The notes under the pieces: model-generated
The model's database searches: none
What the model was told of the DNA's origin: nothing
What the model saw: only the letters and a program-made list of their open reading frames with translations
Shown here: piece by piece, positions 17,335 through 26,966 of the stretch
Layout of the letters: each line of letters starts with the position of its first letter
Position numbering within the stretch: the first letter of the stretch is position 1
Source of the DNA: Pedobacter nototheniae
GTDB lineage: Bacteria; Bacteroidota; Bacteroidia; Sphingobacteriales; Sphingobacteriaceae
DNA: 64,000 nt
Direction of reading: 5' to 3'
Assembly (NCBI RefSeq): GCF_004335085.1
Contig: NZ_RQRS01000019.1
Location: 52,904-116,903 of the forward strand
Made by a program: the position numbers and the translations under genes

Positions 17335-18921
17335 TTAGGCGATCAAATACTTAATATCTTCCAATCTGTATGGTTCAGGTAATTTATAACCGTTAATTAA
17401 AATAGTTGGTGTAAAAGTAATTTCAGCCATTTTGCACCACGCTCTATGTTTTTCTGTTACGCTTGCTACTTCATCATTTACGCTAACAGGAAATTGTTCT
17501 GCCCAGTTTTCGTACTTCTTATTGGTTTGATCATACCAAGCATTTAAAGCTTTTTCGGTAATACTTTGATCCTTCAATAAACTTAAAGCAGTAATATGTC
17601 TTGCCATTTTAGTTCCTGAATCATGGTCATGATCTGCTGTACTAAAAATAACTTTTAACTGAATATCATCTCTCGTTTGCAACCACTCTTCTATAGTTTT
17701 GTGGGCTTTACTACAAGGGCCACAAAATGGATTACTAACCATAGTAATTACTGTTTCGGCATCAGCATTACCCATTAATACTGGTAAAAGTTCATCACTT
17801 ACCGCATAACGAGGCTGATTTGTTAATGCCTGTTTAAATAAATCACTATTATATTTAAAGGTTTTGAGCTGATTTTGAATTGGTTTTAGTTGAGCGGCAT
17901 CTAAGAAGAATGGTTTAAAAAATGCCCATATTACAATTGGTAAAAGGAAACATATAGTTAAAACCCCAATACTAAAAAGTGAAATTCCTAAGCCGAAAGT
18001 AAAATGCCCAGAGATTATGTTTATTAAAAACTCTATCCAAAGTAAAGCTTGAACAGCGCAGCATAATACACACCAGTTTTTACTTCTAAATTGATAGGAA
18101 ATTGAATAAATGGTGTATGGAAGTGCCAATACATTAAACCTTGCCAAAATGGCGATGCTTGAAGGGTTTAATAACAACAACAGAAAAGAACCTGCGAAAT
18201 AGAAAAATCCAACTTCGCTCCAGCTTAACCACGAAGTAACTTTAGCTGCATCAGATTTTAAAATGGCATTACAATTATTCTTCCCGCCCAGACTACACAA
18301 ATTTTGAATAAAAGGATTGTTGGAGTTTATACTTTGAACCAGCAACAGTACACTTATGGTTAAACCTGCAAGTTTGGCTAACAGTAACAAAGCATTAGAC
18401 CAAGATATTGATGAATTATAAAACACTAAACCAATTATACTGAGCAGCAATACAACACCTAATGGCAAAACTAAACTTTGTAGAAAATATTTAAATTTAT
18501 TTTCGCTATAATTTTTTTCTCCACTCTCTGCGGTTAATTCTGCGTGTAGCGCAATACCATCCCAGCGCTTTAAAAATTCCTCTTCAGGCATGGTAGCTCT
18601 CTTATTTTCTTCGTCGGAAAATTGAACAACACCAGCATTAATATTTTTAATTAAAATAAAACGTCCGCCCTTTTCAGGTAAGTGTGCAATAAAAGGAAAG
18701 AGTAAATCGTCTACATCATAATCTTCTCTTGCGATACGAAAAGCCTGATTTTCAATATTCCAACTTGTCAAGCAATCGCTTAAAGCCAATAAACTCGGTG
18801 TTTCGGGATGATCTGACAAACAAGTTTCAATCGTTTTTTCGGTTACTTTAACTTTTAAAGTTTTGATTAGAGAGAATAGAACTGAATCTAGATTTGATTT
18901 TGTTGATCCAAATAATTTCAT
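17335..18921 (-). CDS. VKOR-thioredoxin fusion with degenerate C39-like N-terminal domain
   Basis: 528 residues. Residues 1-122 align by eye with the C39 domain of the nearby exporter, but the catalytic Cys and His positions are Ser13 (NLDSVLFS) and Arg87 (GGRFILIK), while the Asp (Asp103) remains. A vitamin K epoxide reductase-like membrane part follows (about 150-340) with loop cysteines Cys209/Cys217 and redox pair CVLC 284-287. The C-terminus is a thioredoxin/DsbA-like domain with CGPC 400-403 (NPFCGPCSKAH) and the cis-Pro region FTPTILING. It should create disulfides outside the cytoplasm using quinone. It is convergent with the LytTR gene; the C39-like domain may recognise the double-glycine leaders. 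Confidence 0.9.
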   Translation of the reverse strand: MKLFGSTKSNLDSVLFSLIKTLKVKVTEKTIETCLSDHPETPSLLALSDCLTSWNIENQAFRIAREDYDVDDLLFPFIAHLPEKGGRFILIKNINAGVVQFSDEENKRATMPEEEFLKRWDGIALHAELTAESGEKNYSENKFKYFLQSLVLPLGVVLLLSIIGLVFYNSSISWSNALLLLAKLAGLTISVLLLVQSINSNNPFIQNLCSLGGKNNCNAILKSDAAKVTSWLSWSEVGFFYFAGSFLLLLLNPSSIAILARFNVLALPYTIYSISYQFRSKNWCVLCCAVQALLWIEFLINIISGHFTFGLGISLFSIGVLTICFLLPIVIWAFFKPFFLDAAQLKPIQNQLKTFKYNSDLFKQALTNQPRYAVSDELLPVLMGNADAETVITMVSNPFCGPCSKAHKTIEEWLQTRDDIQLKVIFSTADHDHDSGTKMARHITALSLLKDQSITEKALNAWYDQTNKKYENWAEQFPVSVNDEVASVTEKHRAWCKMAEITFTPTILINGYKLPEPYRLEDIKYLIA

Positions 18922-19063
18922 GAGACATTAATCTTTAAATCCAATGTCATTAAAAAAATTTAATTCTACTAATTTTATCAGAAAAAAAATAAAAAGTATG
19001 TAATATTTTTACGATAACTAACCTAACGCCACAATAGACATGTACCACTACAACACCACAGGC

Positions 19064-19501
19064 TTAATGTATTTGCTTTTTATTAAAGAATAATAACCCG
19101 AAAGCCTTTCCATTGAGTTTGCCTCTATTTTTATGATGTATTTTATGTGCTTTTCGCACTGCTAAAAGATATTTATTATTGCTTTTACAAGTTTTTAATC
19201 TGCGGTGTATAAACCAATCGTGTATTATAAAATAGATTATTCCATAGGTTGAAATACCTGCACCTATAAAAAATTTATAGCCAAAATTATTTCTATCAAT
19301 AAACATGAGATAAAGTGATGCCGCAGCAAACAACAATGCAAACAGATCATTCCATTCTAAAAAACCTTTTTTATGCTCATGATGGCTTTTATGAATGAAC
19401 CATAATGGACCATGAAATAAATATTTATGGATAAACCAAGAAAAGCTTTCCATGAAAATAATGGTCAATAAAAGGATAAAAATATTTAAAAGCACTGCCA
19501 T
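19064..19501 (-). CDS. crtZ: Beta-carotene hydroxylase, CrtZ type
   Basis: 145 residues from ATG 19501 (the in-frame ATG at 19552 adds 17 residues before the first helix). Four histidine clusters of a membrane di-iron hydroxylase are visible: HKYLFH (25-30), HKSHHEH (37-43), HDWFIH, and HKIHH near the C-terminus. It should add 3-hydroxyl groups to beta rings, giving zeaxanthin-type products. It lies about 12 kb from crtI and the cyclase, with the peptide locus between them. The small cytochrome b5-like protein at 4293 is a candidate electron donor. Confidence 0.9.
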   Translation of the reverse strand: MAVLLNIFILLLTIIFMESFSWFIHKYLFHGPLWFIHKSHHEHKKGFLEWNDLFALLFAAASLYLMFIDRNNFGYKFFIGAGISTYGIIYFIIHDWFIHRRLKTCKSNNKYLLAVRKAHKIHHKNRGKLNGKAFGLLFFNKKQIH

Positions 19502-19667
19502 AATATACAAAAACGGGATTCGTAAAGATATATAAACCAGCGAGAAAGACAAATATTGTCATAAAATTGTAAGGTTATGACAGAAATTGAGTCGATTGAT
19601 TAACAAATGAGTTTTTAGCACTATTTTTGACCAAAACATTAAAAAAGTCAGAAAGTAGAAAAGTAAA

Positions 19668-20273
19668 ATGATTGTTGCTGATAAAAAAAGAGAACTAATT
19701 ATTGATGGTGCTATTAAACGTTTCACACATTTTGGAATTAACAAAACCACGATGAATGATATTGCTGAAGATCTTTCCGTTTCGAAGCCATCACTTTATT
19801 ATTATTTTCCAGATAAGAAAAGCTTAATTGTTGGTGTTATTGAACGTGTTTTTAATGATTTCTTTGAGCTTTTAAAGAAGAAACATAATCCGGATCAGGC
19901 ACTGATAGATATTCTTTACAATACGATAGATGTGAGAAATACTTTTTTTCAGAAATATTATATGATGAGAATTGCCGAAGGTATTCCTGATTTATTAAAT
20001 GATGATGTGATTAAAACCAAGCTAACAACGCTAAAAAAATCTGAAAAAGATTTTTTTGCTGAAATTTTCAGACAGGCGCAGGCTAAAAAGGAAATTGAAC
20101 ACGAAGATATGAACCATATTGCCGAGCTTTATTTAGAAAGTTTAATGGGCTTAACCAATATGTGCATTATGGAAACCGGCAGGGATCTTTTCCCTGATAA
20201 AAAAGCTTTATCGAAGATGACTAAAAAGCAAAAAGATCTTTCTTACATCTTTACTAAAGGTCTTAAATGCTAA
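19668..20273 (+). CDS. TetR-family repressor of the RND efflux operon
   Basis: 201 residues. The N-terminal TetR helix-turn-helix is clear: IIDGAIKRFTHFGINKTTMNDIAEDLSVSKPSLYYYFPDKKSLI (positions about 11-54). The C-terminal helical domain would bind the inducer. The gene lies 84 bases upstream of, and in the same direction as, the TolC/adaptor/RND genes, so it is probably an autoregulated first gene of that operon or its local repressor. It is divergent from crtZ. Confidence 0.93.
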   Translation: MIVADKKRELIIDGAIKRFTHFGINKTTMNDIAEDLSVSKPSLYYYFPDKKSLIVGVIERVFNDFFELLKKKHNPDQALIDILYNTIDVRNTFFQKYYMMRIAEGIPDLLNDDVIKTKLTTLKKSEKDFFAEIFRQAQAKKEIEHEDMNHIAELYLESLMGLTNMCIMETGRDLFPDKKALSKMTKKQKDLSYIFTKGLKC

Positions 20274-20357
20274 TAAAGATAATTTTATAAAAAGAAAACC
20301 TTAACCCAATACAGAGTTAAGTATAGATAAGAACCCAAAAACAAAAATCAATATATT

Positions 20358-21698
20358 ATGCTTAGAATAAAAACGGTAAATTTAATGCTTATCCTTATTG
20401 CGGGCATTGCTTTACCATCATTAGTTTCGGCGCAACAGCAGGTTACACTTAAAGATGCGCTTAATTATGCTCTTCAAAACAACACCAAGTTTCGTAAATC
20501 CAAATTGGATATAGAAAAAGGAAGGTATAAAGTTGAAGAAGTAAGAGCACAGGCTTTACCTCAAATTACTGGTAATGCTGGCTTAACTTATAATCCAATT
20601 ATTGGTCAACAGGTGGTTGATTTTGGTGGACAATTGCAAACGTTAAAGTTCGGTCAGAAATGGAATTCATCTGCAGGCGTTCAGCTTTCTCAACAAATAT
20701 TCAATCAGCAGGTGTTTGCTGGCTTAAAAGCGGCTAAATCAAGCGAAGAATATTATAACCTTACGGCTCAGTTAACTGAGGAACAAATTATTGAGTTGGT
20801 TGCCAACAACTATTATCAAGTACTGGTAAGCAGACAACAATTAAATGTAATTGACACTAACATTAAAAATGTTAAGGTTGTGGAGAAAATTGTAACCAAT
20901 CAGTACAAGAATGGTTTGGCTAGAAAGATCGATGTTGATCGTATTACGGTTAATATGACTAATTTAACAACACAACATGAGCAGATTGTAAATAACATTA
21001 CCCAGCTGGAAAATCAGCTTAAGTTTTCGATGGGTATGCCTGTAAGTACACCAATTACTTTACCTTTTACCGAATTAACTGAGGTAACTCAATTGCCTGA
21101 GTTTAGTGAATCGATTGATTTATCGAATAGAACTGAGGTAAAGCTTTTGGATAATCAGGACAAACTATTATTACTTCAAAGAAAATCTTACGTATCTGAG
21201 TATTACCCGAGTTTAGCTTTAACTGGAAATTACACCTACTCTAGTCAAAGTAATGGTTTCGACTTTTTAAATACGAATAGTACAGCAATTGGTTTCGGAT
21301 CATCTGCGGTAGGTTTAACGTTAAAAGTGCCCATTTTTAATGGCTTTTTAACTCGTTCAAAAATACGCCAAGCTGATGTAGACATTAAAAAAGCTAAGGA
21401 AGATAGATTAGAATCTACAAACTCTTTAAATATGGCTTATGAAAATGCAAAAATTCAATTGCGCAATAACATGAACACCATTACTTCGCAACGTAAAAAC
21501 GCACAGCTTGCTGATGAGATTTACAGAAGTACACAAAACAATTACAACAATGGCTTGGCTACATTAACAGATTTACTGGAAACGGAAAATTCACTTACTG
21601 AAGCACAAAACAGCTATACCCAGGCATTATTAAATTATAAAATTGCCGAAATACAATTAATAAAATCAAACGGAAATATTAAATCGCTAGTAAAATAG
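20358..21698 (+). CDS. TolC-family outer membrane channel of RND pump
   Basis: 446 residues. The signal peptide ends near LVSAQQQ, followed by VTLKDALNYALQNN, a standard opening of outer membrane efflux proteins. Two repeats each give long helices and a beta hairpin; the second ends with NGLATLTDLLETENSLTEAQ. It supplies the outer-membrane exit for the adaptor and RND pump encoded 2 and 60 bases downstream of the preceding genes. Confidence 0.95.
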   Translation: MLRIKTVNLMLILIAGIALPSLVSAQQQVTLKDALNYALQNNTKFRKSKLDIEKGRYKVEEVRAQALPQITGNAGLTYNPIIGQQVVDFGGQLQTLKFGQKWNSSAGVQLSQQIFNQQVFAGLKAAKSSEEYYNLTAQLTEEQIIELVANNYYQVLVSRQQLNVIDTNIKNVKVVEKIVTNQYKNGLARKIDVDRITVNMTNLTTQHEQIVNNITQLENQLKFSMGMPVSTPITLPFTELTEVTQLPEFSESIDLSNRTEVKLLDNQDKLLLLQRKSYVSEYYPSLALTGNYTYSSQSNGFDFLNTNSTAIGFGSSAVGLTLKVPIFNGFLTRSKIRQADVDIKKAKEDRLESTNSLNMAYENAKIQLRNNMNTITSQRKNAQLADEIYRSTQNNYNNGLATLTDLLETENSLTEAQNSYTQALLNYKIAEIQLIKSNGNIKSLVK

Positions 21699-21700
21699 AA

Positions 21701-22768
21701 ATGAAAAGAGTAATTACCATAATCGTTGTAATTGTTATTGCGCTTGGTGCAATAGCTTACGTATTAAGCAACAATAAAAAGAAGAATGAAGAAAAAACTG
21801 CATTCATTGCTAAAGGTAGTGGTGCAATAGCCGTTAGGGTTGCAACAGTTGAAAAGAAAACTGTAGATCTTGATTTTGCTGCAAACGGAAACTTCATTCC
21901 AAAACAAGAATTAAACCTTTTAAATGAAAATGCAGGTCGTATTTCTGCTATTTATGTTAAAGAAGGTGATCGTGTTTCTAAAGGGCAAGCTTTAGCTCGT
22001 ATTGATGCTGAAATTATTAATACTGATAGAGAAACTGCTGAGGCAACTTATCAAAATGCTTTAAAGGATGAGGCTAGATACCAAAGTTCTTATCAAACTG
22101 GCGGGGTAACTCAACAACAGTTAGATCAGGCTAAATTAGCAACCAGAAATGCAAAATTGCGTTTACAAGCTGCTCAAAAAACATTAAGCAATGCGGTTAT
22201 TAAATCGCCAATTAATGGTATTGTAAATAAAAAATATATTGAGGTAGGTGCTTTTGTAAATGCGCAGGGTACACAATTATTTGAGATAGTTGATGTTTCA
22301 AAATTAAAATTGAAAGTTAACGTAAACGAATCTCAGGTAGCTAATTTGAAAATGGGTGATAAAATCGACATTAAATCTTCGGTATTCCCTACAGATAAAT
22401 TTAGCGGACAAATTACTTTCATTGCTGCTAAGGCTGATGCGACATTAAATTTCCCAATTGAAATTGAGGTTACAAACAACGCTAAAAACACCTTAAAAGC
22501 TGGTATGTACGGTACTGCAATCTTCAATTTCCCTAAACAGGCACCAAGCATTCTTATTCCACGTACTTCATTTGTGGGCAGTGTAAGTAGCAACCAAGTG
22601 TTTGTGTTGGATAAAGAAAAAAGTACGGCAAAATTACGTAAGGTTGTTGCTGGTCGTATTTTAGGCGATAACGTTGAGATTCTTGATGGATTAGCTGAAG
22701 GCGAATCTGTGATTACCAGCGGACAGATTAACTTAAACGAAGGTTCTCCTGTGAGCATCGTTAAGTAG
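21701..22768 (+). CDS. RND efflux periplasmic adaptor subunit
   Basis: 355 residues. An N-terminal hydrophobic anchor (residues 4-22), then a barrel-sandwich half (GRISAIYVKEGDRVSKGQAL), a short helical hairpin (about 105-165), the second half (VIKSPINGIVNKKYIEVGAF), and the C-terminal membrane-proximal domain (EGLAEGESVITSGQINLNEG-like ending). This is the AcrA/MexA family. It begins 2 bases after the TolC gene. Together with the downstream AcrB-like pump it completes a tripartite exporter. Confidence 0.95.
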   Translation: MKRVITIIVVIVIALGAIAYVLSNNKKKNEEKTAFIAKGSGAIAVRVATVEKKTVDLDFAANGNFIPKQELNLLNENAGRISAIYVKEGDRVSKGQALARIDAEIINTDRETAEATYQNALKDEARYQSSYQTGGVTQQQLDQAKLATRNAKLRLQAAQKTLSNAVIKSPINGIVNKKYIEVGAFVNAQGTQLFEIVDVSKLKLKVNVNESQVANLKMGDKIDIKSSVFPTDKFSGQITFIAAKADATLNFPIEIEVTNNAKNTLKAGMYGTAIFNFPKQAPSILIPRTSFVGSVSSNQVFVLDKEKSTAKLRKVVAGRILGDNVEILDGLAEGESVITSGQINLNEGSPVSIVK

Positions 22769-22828
22769 GGCAAATTTTGCAAATATAAATTCGCGGCACG
22801 TGCATAACGTGAGCTATATTAAAAGAAA

Positions 22829-25800
22829 ATGAAGATAACAGATATATCTATAAAAAGGCCATCGCTGGTAATTGTAGTTTTTACTGCACTAACCTTGCTG
22901 GGCTTACTAAGTTACTTTTCGTTGGGTTATGAGTTATTGCCAAAATTCTCAAACAACGTTGTATCTATTTCAACCATCTATCCTGGAGCTTCTCCAAATG
23001 AGGTGGAAAATACAGTAACCAAGAAAATTGAGGATGCGGTATCCTCAATGGAAAACATTAAAAAGATAAACTCGGTATCATTCGAGAGTTTATCAACGGT
23101 AACTATTACATTAACTGATAAAGCAAATATTGATATTGCTTTAAATGATGCGCAGCGTAAGGTAAATGCTATTCTTTCTACTTTACCTGAGGATGTAAAA
23201 ACACCATCATTAAGTAAGTTCTCTTTAGATGATTTACCAGTTATCACCATGACGGCATCAGCCAATATGGATGATATTACCTTTTACGATTTAATTGATA
23301 AGCGTATTGCTCCGGTTATTTCTAGGGTAAGTGGTATTGCGCAAGTAAACCTTATTGGTGGTTCTGAGCGTGAAATTCAGGTTGCATTGGATGCTGATAA
23401 ATTACAAGGTTATAATCTTTCTGTACCTCAAGTGCAGCAAATGATTTTAAGCTCAAACCTTGATTTCCCTACTGGAAGTGTTAAAACTCAAAACCAAGAT
23501 GTATTAATTCGTTTATCTGGTAAATACAGAAGTATTGATGAGTTAAGAAACTTAGTTTTAACAACATCTAAAGATGGTGCTCAAATTCGTTTGGGTGATG
23601 TTGCCGATGTTCAGGATGCTAAAAAAGAAACAGAAAAATTAGCACGTGTTGATCGTAAAGAGTCAATTGCTATTCAAATTATTAAACAAAGTGATGCCAA
23701 TGCTGTAGAGGTAAGTAAAGGTGTACACGCTATTATTGATAAACTTAAAGAGGAATATAAAACCAACAAACTGGATATGAAAATTGTGAACGATAGTTCA
23801 ATTTTCACTCTAGAATCTGCTGATGCTGTAATCCACGATTTAATGCTTGCTGTTGTTTTGGTAGCTTTTGTAATGCTATTCTTTTTACACAGTTTACGTA
23901 ATGCATTAATTGTAATGGTATCAATCCCGGCTTCATTAATTGCAACCTTTATTGGTATCAACTTATTTGGGTTTACCTTAAACTTAATGTCTTTACTTGG
24001 TTTATCCCTCGTGGTAGGTATTTTGGTGGATGATGCGATTGTGGTATTAGAAAATATCCAACGTCACATGGAAATGGGTAAAAATAAAGTAAGGGCTGCA
24101 TCTGATGCAACTCGTGAAATTGGTTTTACGGTAGTATCCATTACATTAGTAATTGTGGTGGTGTTTTTCCCTATCGCCATCAGTTCTGGCTTGGTATCAA
24201 ACATCCTTCGTCAGTTTTGCGTGGTTGTAATTATTGCAACATTGCTTTCGTTGGTTGCTTCATTTACTATTGTTCCTTTATTATTCTCTCGTTTTGGTAA
24301 ACTAGAGCACATTGAAGGTAAAAATATATTCGGCCGTTTCATTTTATGGTTTGAAAAGCAACTTAAAAAATTCACCCACTGGATTACAAACATCTTAACA
24401 TGGTCTTTAAACCATAAAAGACGTACCATTCTTGCTGTAGTTGTATTATTTGTTGCCGCGATGTGGTTGGCTGGGGCTGGTTTTATTGGTTCTGAGTTTT
24501 TCCCTAAATCAGATAAAGGTGAGTTCTTAGTTCAAATTGAATTACCAAAAGATGCGCCTTTAGAGCAAACAAACTTCTTTACGCAAAGAGCTGAAGCATT
24601 TTTACATAAACAACCAGAAATTACACAGTTAATTACTACGGTTGGACAGGCAAGTGGTGATTTTGGAGGTACGCAAGCAACAGCGTACAAATCTGAGATT
24701 AACGTTAAACTTGTTGATCGTGAAAAACGCGAAGGTGTATCATCCGATATTTTCGCCACAAAAATGAGTCGTGCCTTAGCAAAAGAATTAGTTGGAGCAA
24801 AGGTTAAAACAGTGCCAATTAGTATTTTGGGTATTGCAGAAAATGCACCAATATCATTAGTGGTAATGGGATCTGATTTAGATAGTGCTTTAAAGTATGC
24901 TGAAGGTGCTAAAAATGTACTTGCAAGTATTCCGGGTGCTACAGAGATTAAATTATCAGTAGAAAAAGGTACACCAGAAATTAACGTGCAGGTAGACCGT
25001 GATAAAATGTCGGCTGTCGGCTTAACTTTATCAACGGTAGGTTCTACCATGCAAACTGCTTTTGCTGGTAACACGGATGGTAAATATAGAAAAGGTGAGT
25101 ACGAATATGATATTAACATCCAATATCAAGATTTTAACAGAAAAGATATTGATGATGTACGTAACCTAATTTTTGTAAATGATAAAGGTGCTCAGGTTAA
25201 GTTATCGCAATTTGCTAACATTACTGAAGGCTCAGGCCCAAGTCAGTTAGAGCGTTTAAACAAATCAACTTCAGTATCTGTACAGGCTCAATCTATCGGT
25301 AGACCAACGGGTACAATTGTAGCAGATTTTCAGGCTAAATTAATTGAGCTTCAGAAAAATGGAAAGTTAAAGGCGCCCACTGGTGTAAGCTATACATGGG
25401 CGGGTGACCAGGAAAACCAGGCTGAAGGTTTTGGTACTTTAGGTATTGCTTTATTGGCTTCGATTATTTTGGTTTACTTAATTATGGTAGCCTTATATGA
25501 TAGTTTTGTGTATCCATTTGTGGTAATGTTCTCGCTACCGCTTGCATTAATTGGTGCATTCCTGGCGTTGGCTTTAACAAACAACTCTATCGGTATTTTT
25601 ACCATTTTAGGTTTTATTATGTTAATGGGTTTAGTGGCGAAGAATGCGATTATCCTTGTCGATTTTACCAACCACATGAAATCTGAAGGAAAATCGACGG
25701 TTGAAGCTTTAATTTTAGCCAACCATGCCCGTTTACGTCCAATTTTGATGACAACCATTGCGATGATTTTCGGTATGCTTCCAATTGCATTAGCAAGTGG

Positions 25801-26017
25801 TGCGGGTGCAGAATGGAAAAACGGTTTGGCTTGGGTTATCGTTGGTGGTTTAACCAGTTCGCTATTCTTAACATTAATTGTAGTACCGGTTGTTTACCTG
25901 ATTTTCGATATTATGTTAGAGAAATTTGGGTTTAACAAAAAAGGTAAAACTATTGATGAGTTATTAGTGGAGCCTTATGATCATAAAGATGTTTTGGAAT
26001 ACGATTTAGAACATTAA
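22829..26017 (+). CDS. RND multidrug efflux permease, AcrB-like
   Basis: 1062 residues, full length for AcrB-type pumps. It opens with ISIKRPSLVIVVFTALTLLG, has porter domains (YPGASPNEVENTVTKKIEDA) and the TM4 motif VGILVDDAIVVLENIQRHME with the paired Asp residues for proton relay. The repeat half has GLVAKNAIILVDFTNHM and HARLRPILMTTIAMIFGMLP. It uses the proton gradient to expel compounds from the inner leaflet or periplasm. It ends the operon, and a strong terminator follows 25 bases later. Confidence 0.97.
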   Translation: MKITDISIKRPSLVIVVFTALTLLGLLSYFSLGYELLPKFSNNVVSISTIYPGASPNEVENTVTKKIEDAVSSMENIKKINSVSFESLSTVTITLTDKANIDIALNDAQRKVNAILSTLPEDVKTPSLSKFSLDDLPVITMTASANMDDITFYDLIDKRIAPVISRVSGIAQVNLIGGSEREIQVALDADKLQGYNLSVPQVQQMILSSNLDFPTGSVKTQNQDVLIRLSGKYRSIDELRNLVLTTSKDGAQIRLGDVADVQDAKKETEKLARVDRKESIAIQIIKQSDANAVEVSKGVHAIIDKLKEEYKTNKLDMKIVNDSSIFTLESADAVIHDLMLAVVLVAFVMLFFLHSLRNALIVMVSIPASLIATFIGINLFGFTLNLMSLLGLSLVVGILVDDAIVVLENIQRHMEMGKNKVRAASDATREIGFTVVSITLVIVVVFFPIAISSGLVSNILRQFCVVVIIATLLSLVASFTIVPLLFSRFGKLEHIEGKNIFGRFILWFEKQLKKFTHWITNILTWSLNHKRRTILAVVVLFVAAMWLAGAGFIGSEFFPKSDKGEFLVQIELPKDAPLEQTNFFTQRAEAFLHKQPEITQLITTVGQASGDFGGTQATAYKSEINVKLVDREKREGVSSDIFATKMSRALAKELVGAKVKTVPISILGIAENAPISLVVMGSDLDSALKYAEGAKNVLASIPGATEIKLSVEKGTPEINVQVDRDKMSAVGLTLSTVGSTMQTAFAGNTDGKYRKGEYEYDINIQYQDFNRKDIDDVRNLIFVNDKGAQVKLSQFANITEGSGPSQLERLNKSTSVSVQAQSIGRPTGTIVADFQAKLIELQKNGKLKAPTGVSYTWAGDQENQAEGFGTLGIALLASIILVYLIMVALYDSFVYPFVVMFSLPLALIGAFLALALTNNSIGIFTILGFIMLMGLVAKNAIILVDFTNHMKSEGKSTVEALILANHARLRPILMTTIAMIFGMLPIALASGAGAEWKNGLAWVIVGGLTSSLFLTLIVVPVVYLIFDIMLEKFGFNKKGKTIDELLVEPYDHKDVLEYDLEH

Positions 26018-26041
26018 TATATAAAAGTTAACAATCAGTTT

Positions 26042-26074
26042 AAAGACCGCCCAACCCAAGGGCGGTCTTTTTTT
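26042..26074 (+). terminator. Strong intrinsic terminator of the RND operon
   Basis: An 11-bp perfect stem, AAAGACCGCCC (26042-26052) with GGGCGGTCTTT (26060-26070), around a seven-base loop, followed by T-rich sequence. It marks the end of the efflux operon and the left border of the repeat-rich region. Confidence 0.93.
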
Positions 26075-26212
26075 GTTTAATTTACAAGCAAGAGAATGCC
26101 AAAATTGCCTCCAAATCTTGTTGCCTATAACACAATAATATTGATGCAGGAGCAAGAATACTAACCACAGAAGCGAGAATACTTGGCAAGATAGTTTTTA
26201 TTAAAAAAACAT

Positions 26213-26354
26213 CAGCTGTTCGAGATGTTCCGCAGGGCATCCCGAACTAAAGAATAGTGAATATGCTTTAGGCATAAAAGGGTTTCTGGATTTGAAAATC
26301 CAGCTTTATCAATAGTACGAGATGCGCTGAAAAAGCTAACATCTCGAACAGCTG
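26213..26354. repeat. Twin-hairpin interspersed element, copy A
   Basis: 142 bp bounded by a 17-base perfect terminal inverted repeat, CAGCTGTTCGAGATGTT and its complement. Each end is itself a hairpin (TTCGAGATG... with ...GCATCCCGAA on the left; CGAGATG... with ...CATCTCG on the right). The centre has a CTGGATTTGAAAATCCAG hairpin. It is nearly identical to copy C at 32676-32818 (about three differences). No coding capacity. Confidence 0.88.
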
Positions 26355-26409
26355 GTTTTTTCATGCACTGAAATTTTAATCCAACTTAACACATTTTGGA
26401 AACAAAAAA

Positions 26410-26506
26410 GTTGGAAACATTTTATTGTTTCCAGAAAAATTGTTTCCAAATCCAGAAACATTTTTTGCGGAAATTTTTTATTGTTTCGAGCAAAAATGTT
26501 TCCAAC
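26410..26506. repeat. 97-bp palindromic element built on GTTTCC units
   Basis: A 14-base perfect inverted repeat, GTTGGAAACATTTT (26410-26423) and AAAATGTTTCCAAC (26493-26506), encloses further GTTTCC/GGAAA units that can form inner hairpins. Frames through it are low-complexity and not credible genes. It could be a small mobile element, a cruciform or a structured RNA. Confidence 0.6.
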
Positions 26507-26594
26507 AGCATTCAAAACACTTTAAGACCTTTTTTCAGAAAATCAAATCAAAAGGAATTCGGCAAAAGGACCAAACACCATCGATATTTACAAT

Positions 26595-26650
26595 TCTCGA
26601 ACAAACGATAAAAGGGTTCTCAGAACCCGTGAATAAGCAAAGGCAAAAAT
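26595..26650. repeat. Truncated interspersed element, copy E
   Basis: CTCGAACAAACGATAAAAGG then a GGGTTCTCAGAACCCG hairpin and GTGAATAAGCAAAGGC match the centre of copies B and D. Both terminal hairpins are missing. It adjoins the gene fragment at 26651. Confidence 0.75.
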
Positions 26651-26685
26651 GAGTGGATTATATTTTTCAAATATCCCAACAGTTG
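26651..26685 (+). pseudogene. Fragment of the 3' end of the 435-residue gene family
   Basis: These 35 bases match 32621-32655, near the 3' end of the gene at 31365-32672, with two mismatches. Similarity fades after CAACAGTTG. So a second copy of that gene once existed here, and most of it has been lost beside a truncated repeat element. Confidence 0.75.
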
Positions 26686-26966
26686 TTAGTGTTAAAATTT
26701 AGGCTGGACTTGAATAAATTTTGGATATGCAGTTTCCAAGAAAATTAATATCTTGCCGAAATAAATTAGCATCATGCTCTAGCTCAATTTATTCGCGTTT
26801 AAACGCTTACAAAAATTTAAATACGAATAAAGGATACTCAAAATACGCAACTATTAACTTGGATAAAATGCTCCAATGAACTACGATTAAAGATGTTGTG
26901 AATTGGTCGTTGCGTATATTTAGGAGTTACCTGCAAGCATTCCTATACCGCTTAATATTGAAAATT

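Noticed and set aside
26396..26652. Overlapping 71- and 75-residue frames
   Set aside because: They run through the GTTTCC palindrome and a truncated repeat element in two frames at once; the apparent proteins are products of the repeat structure.
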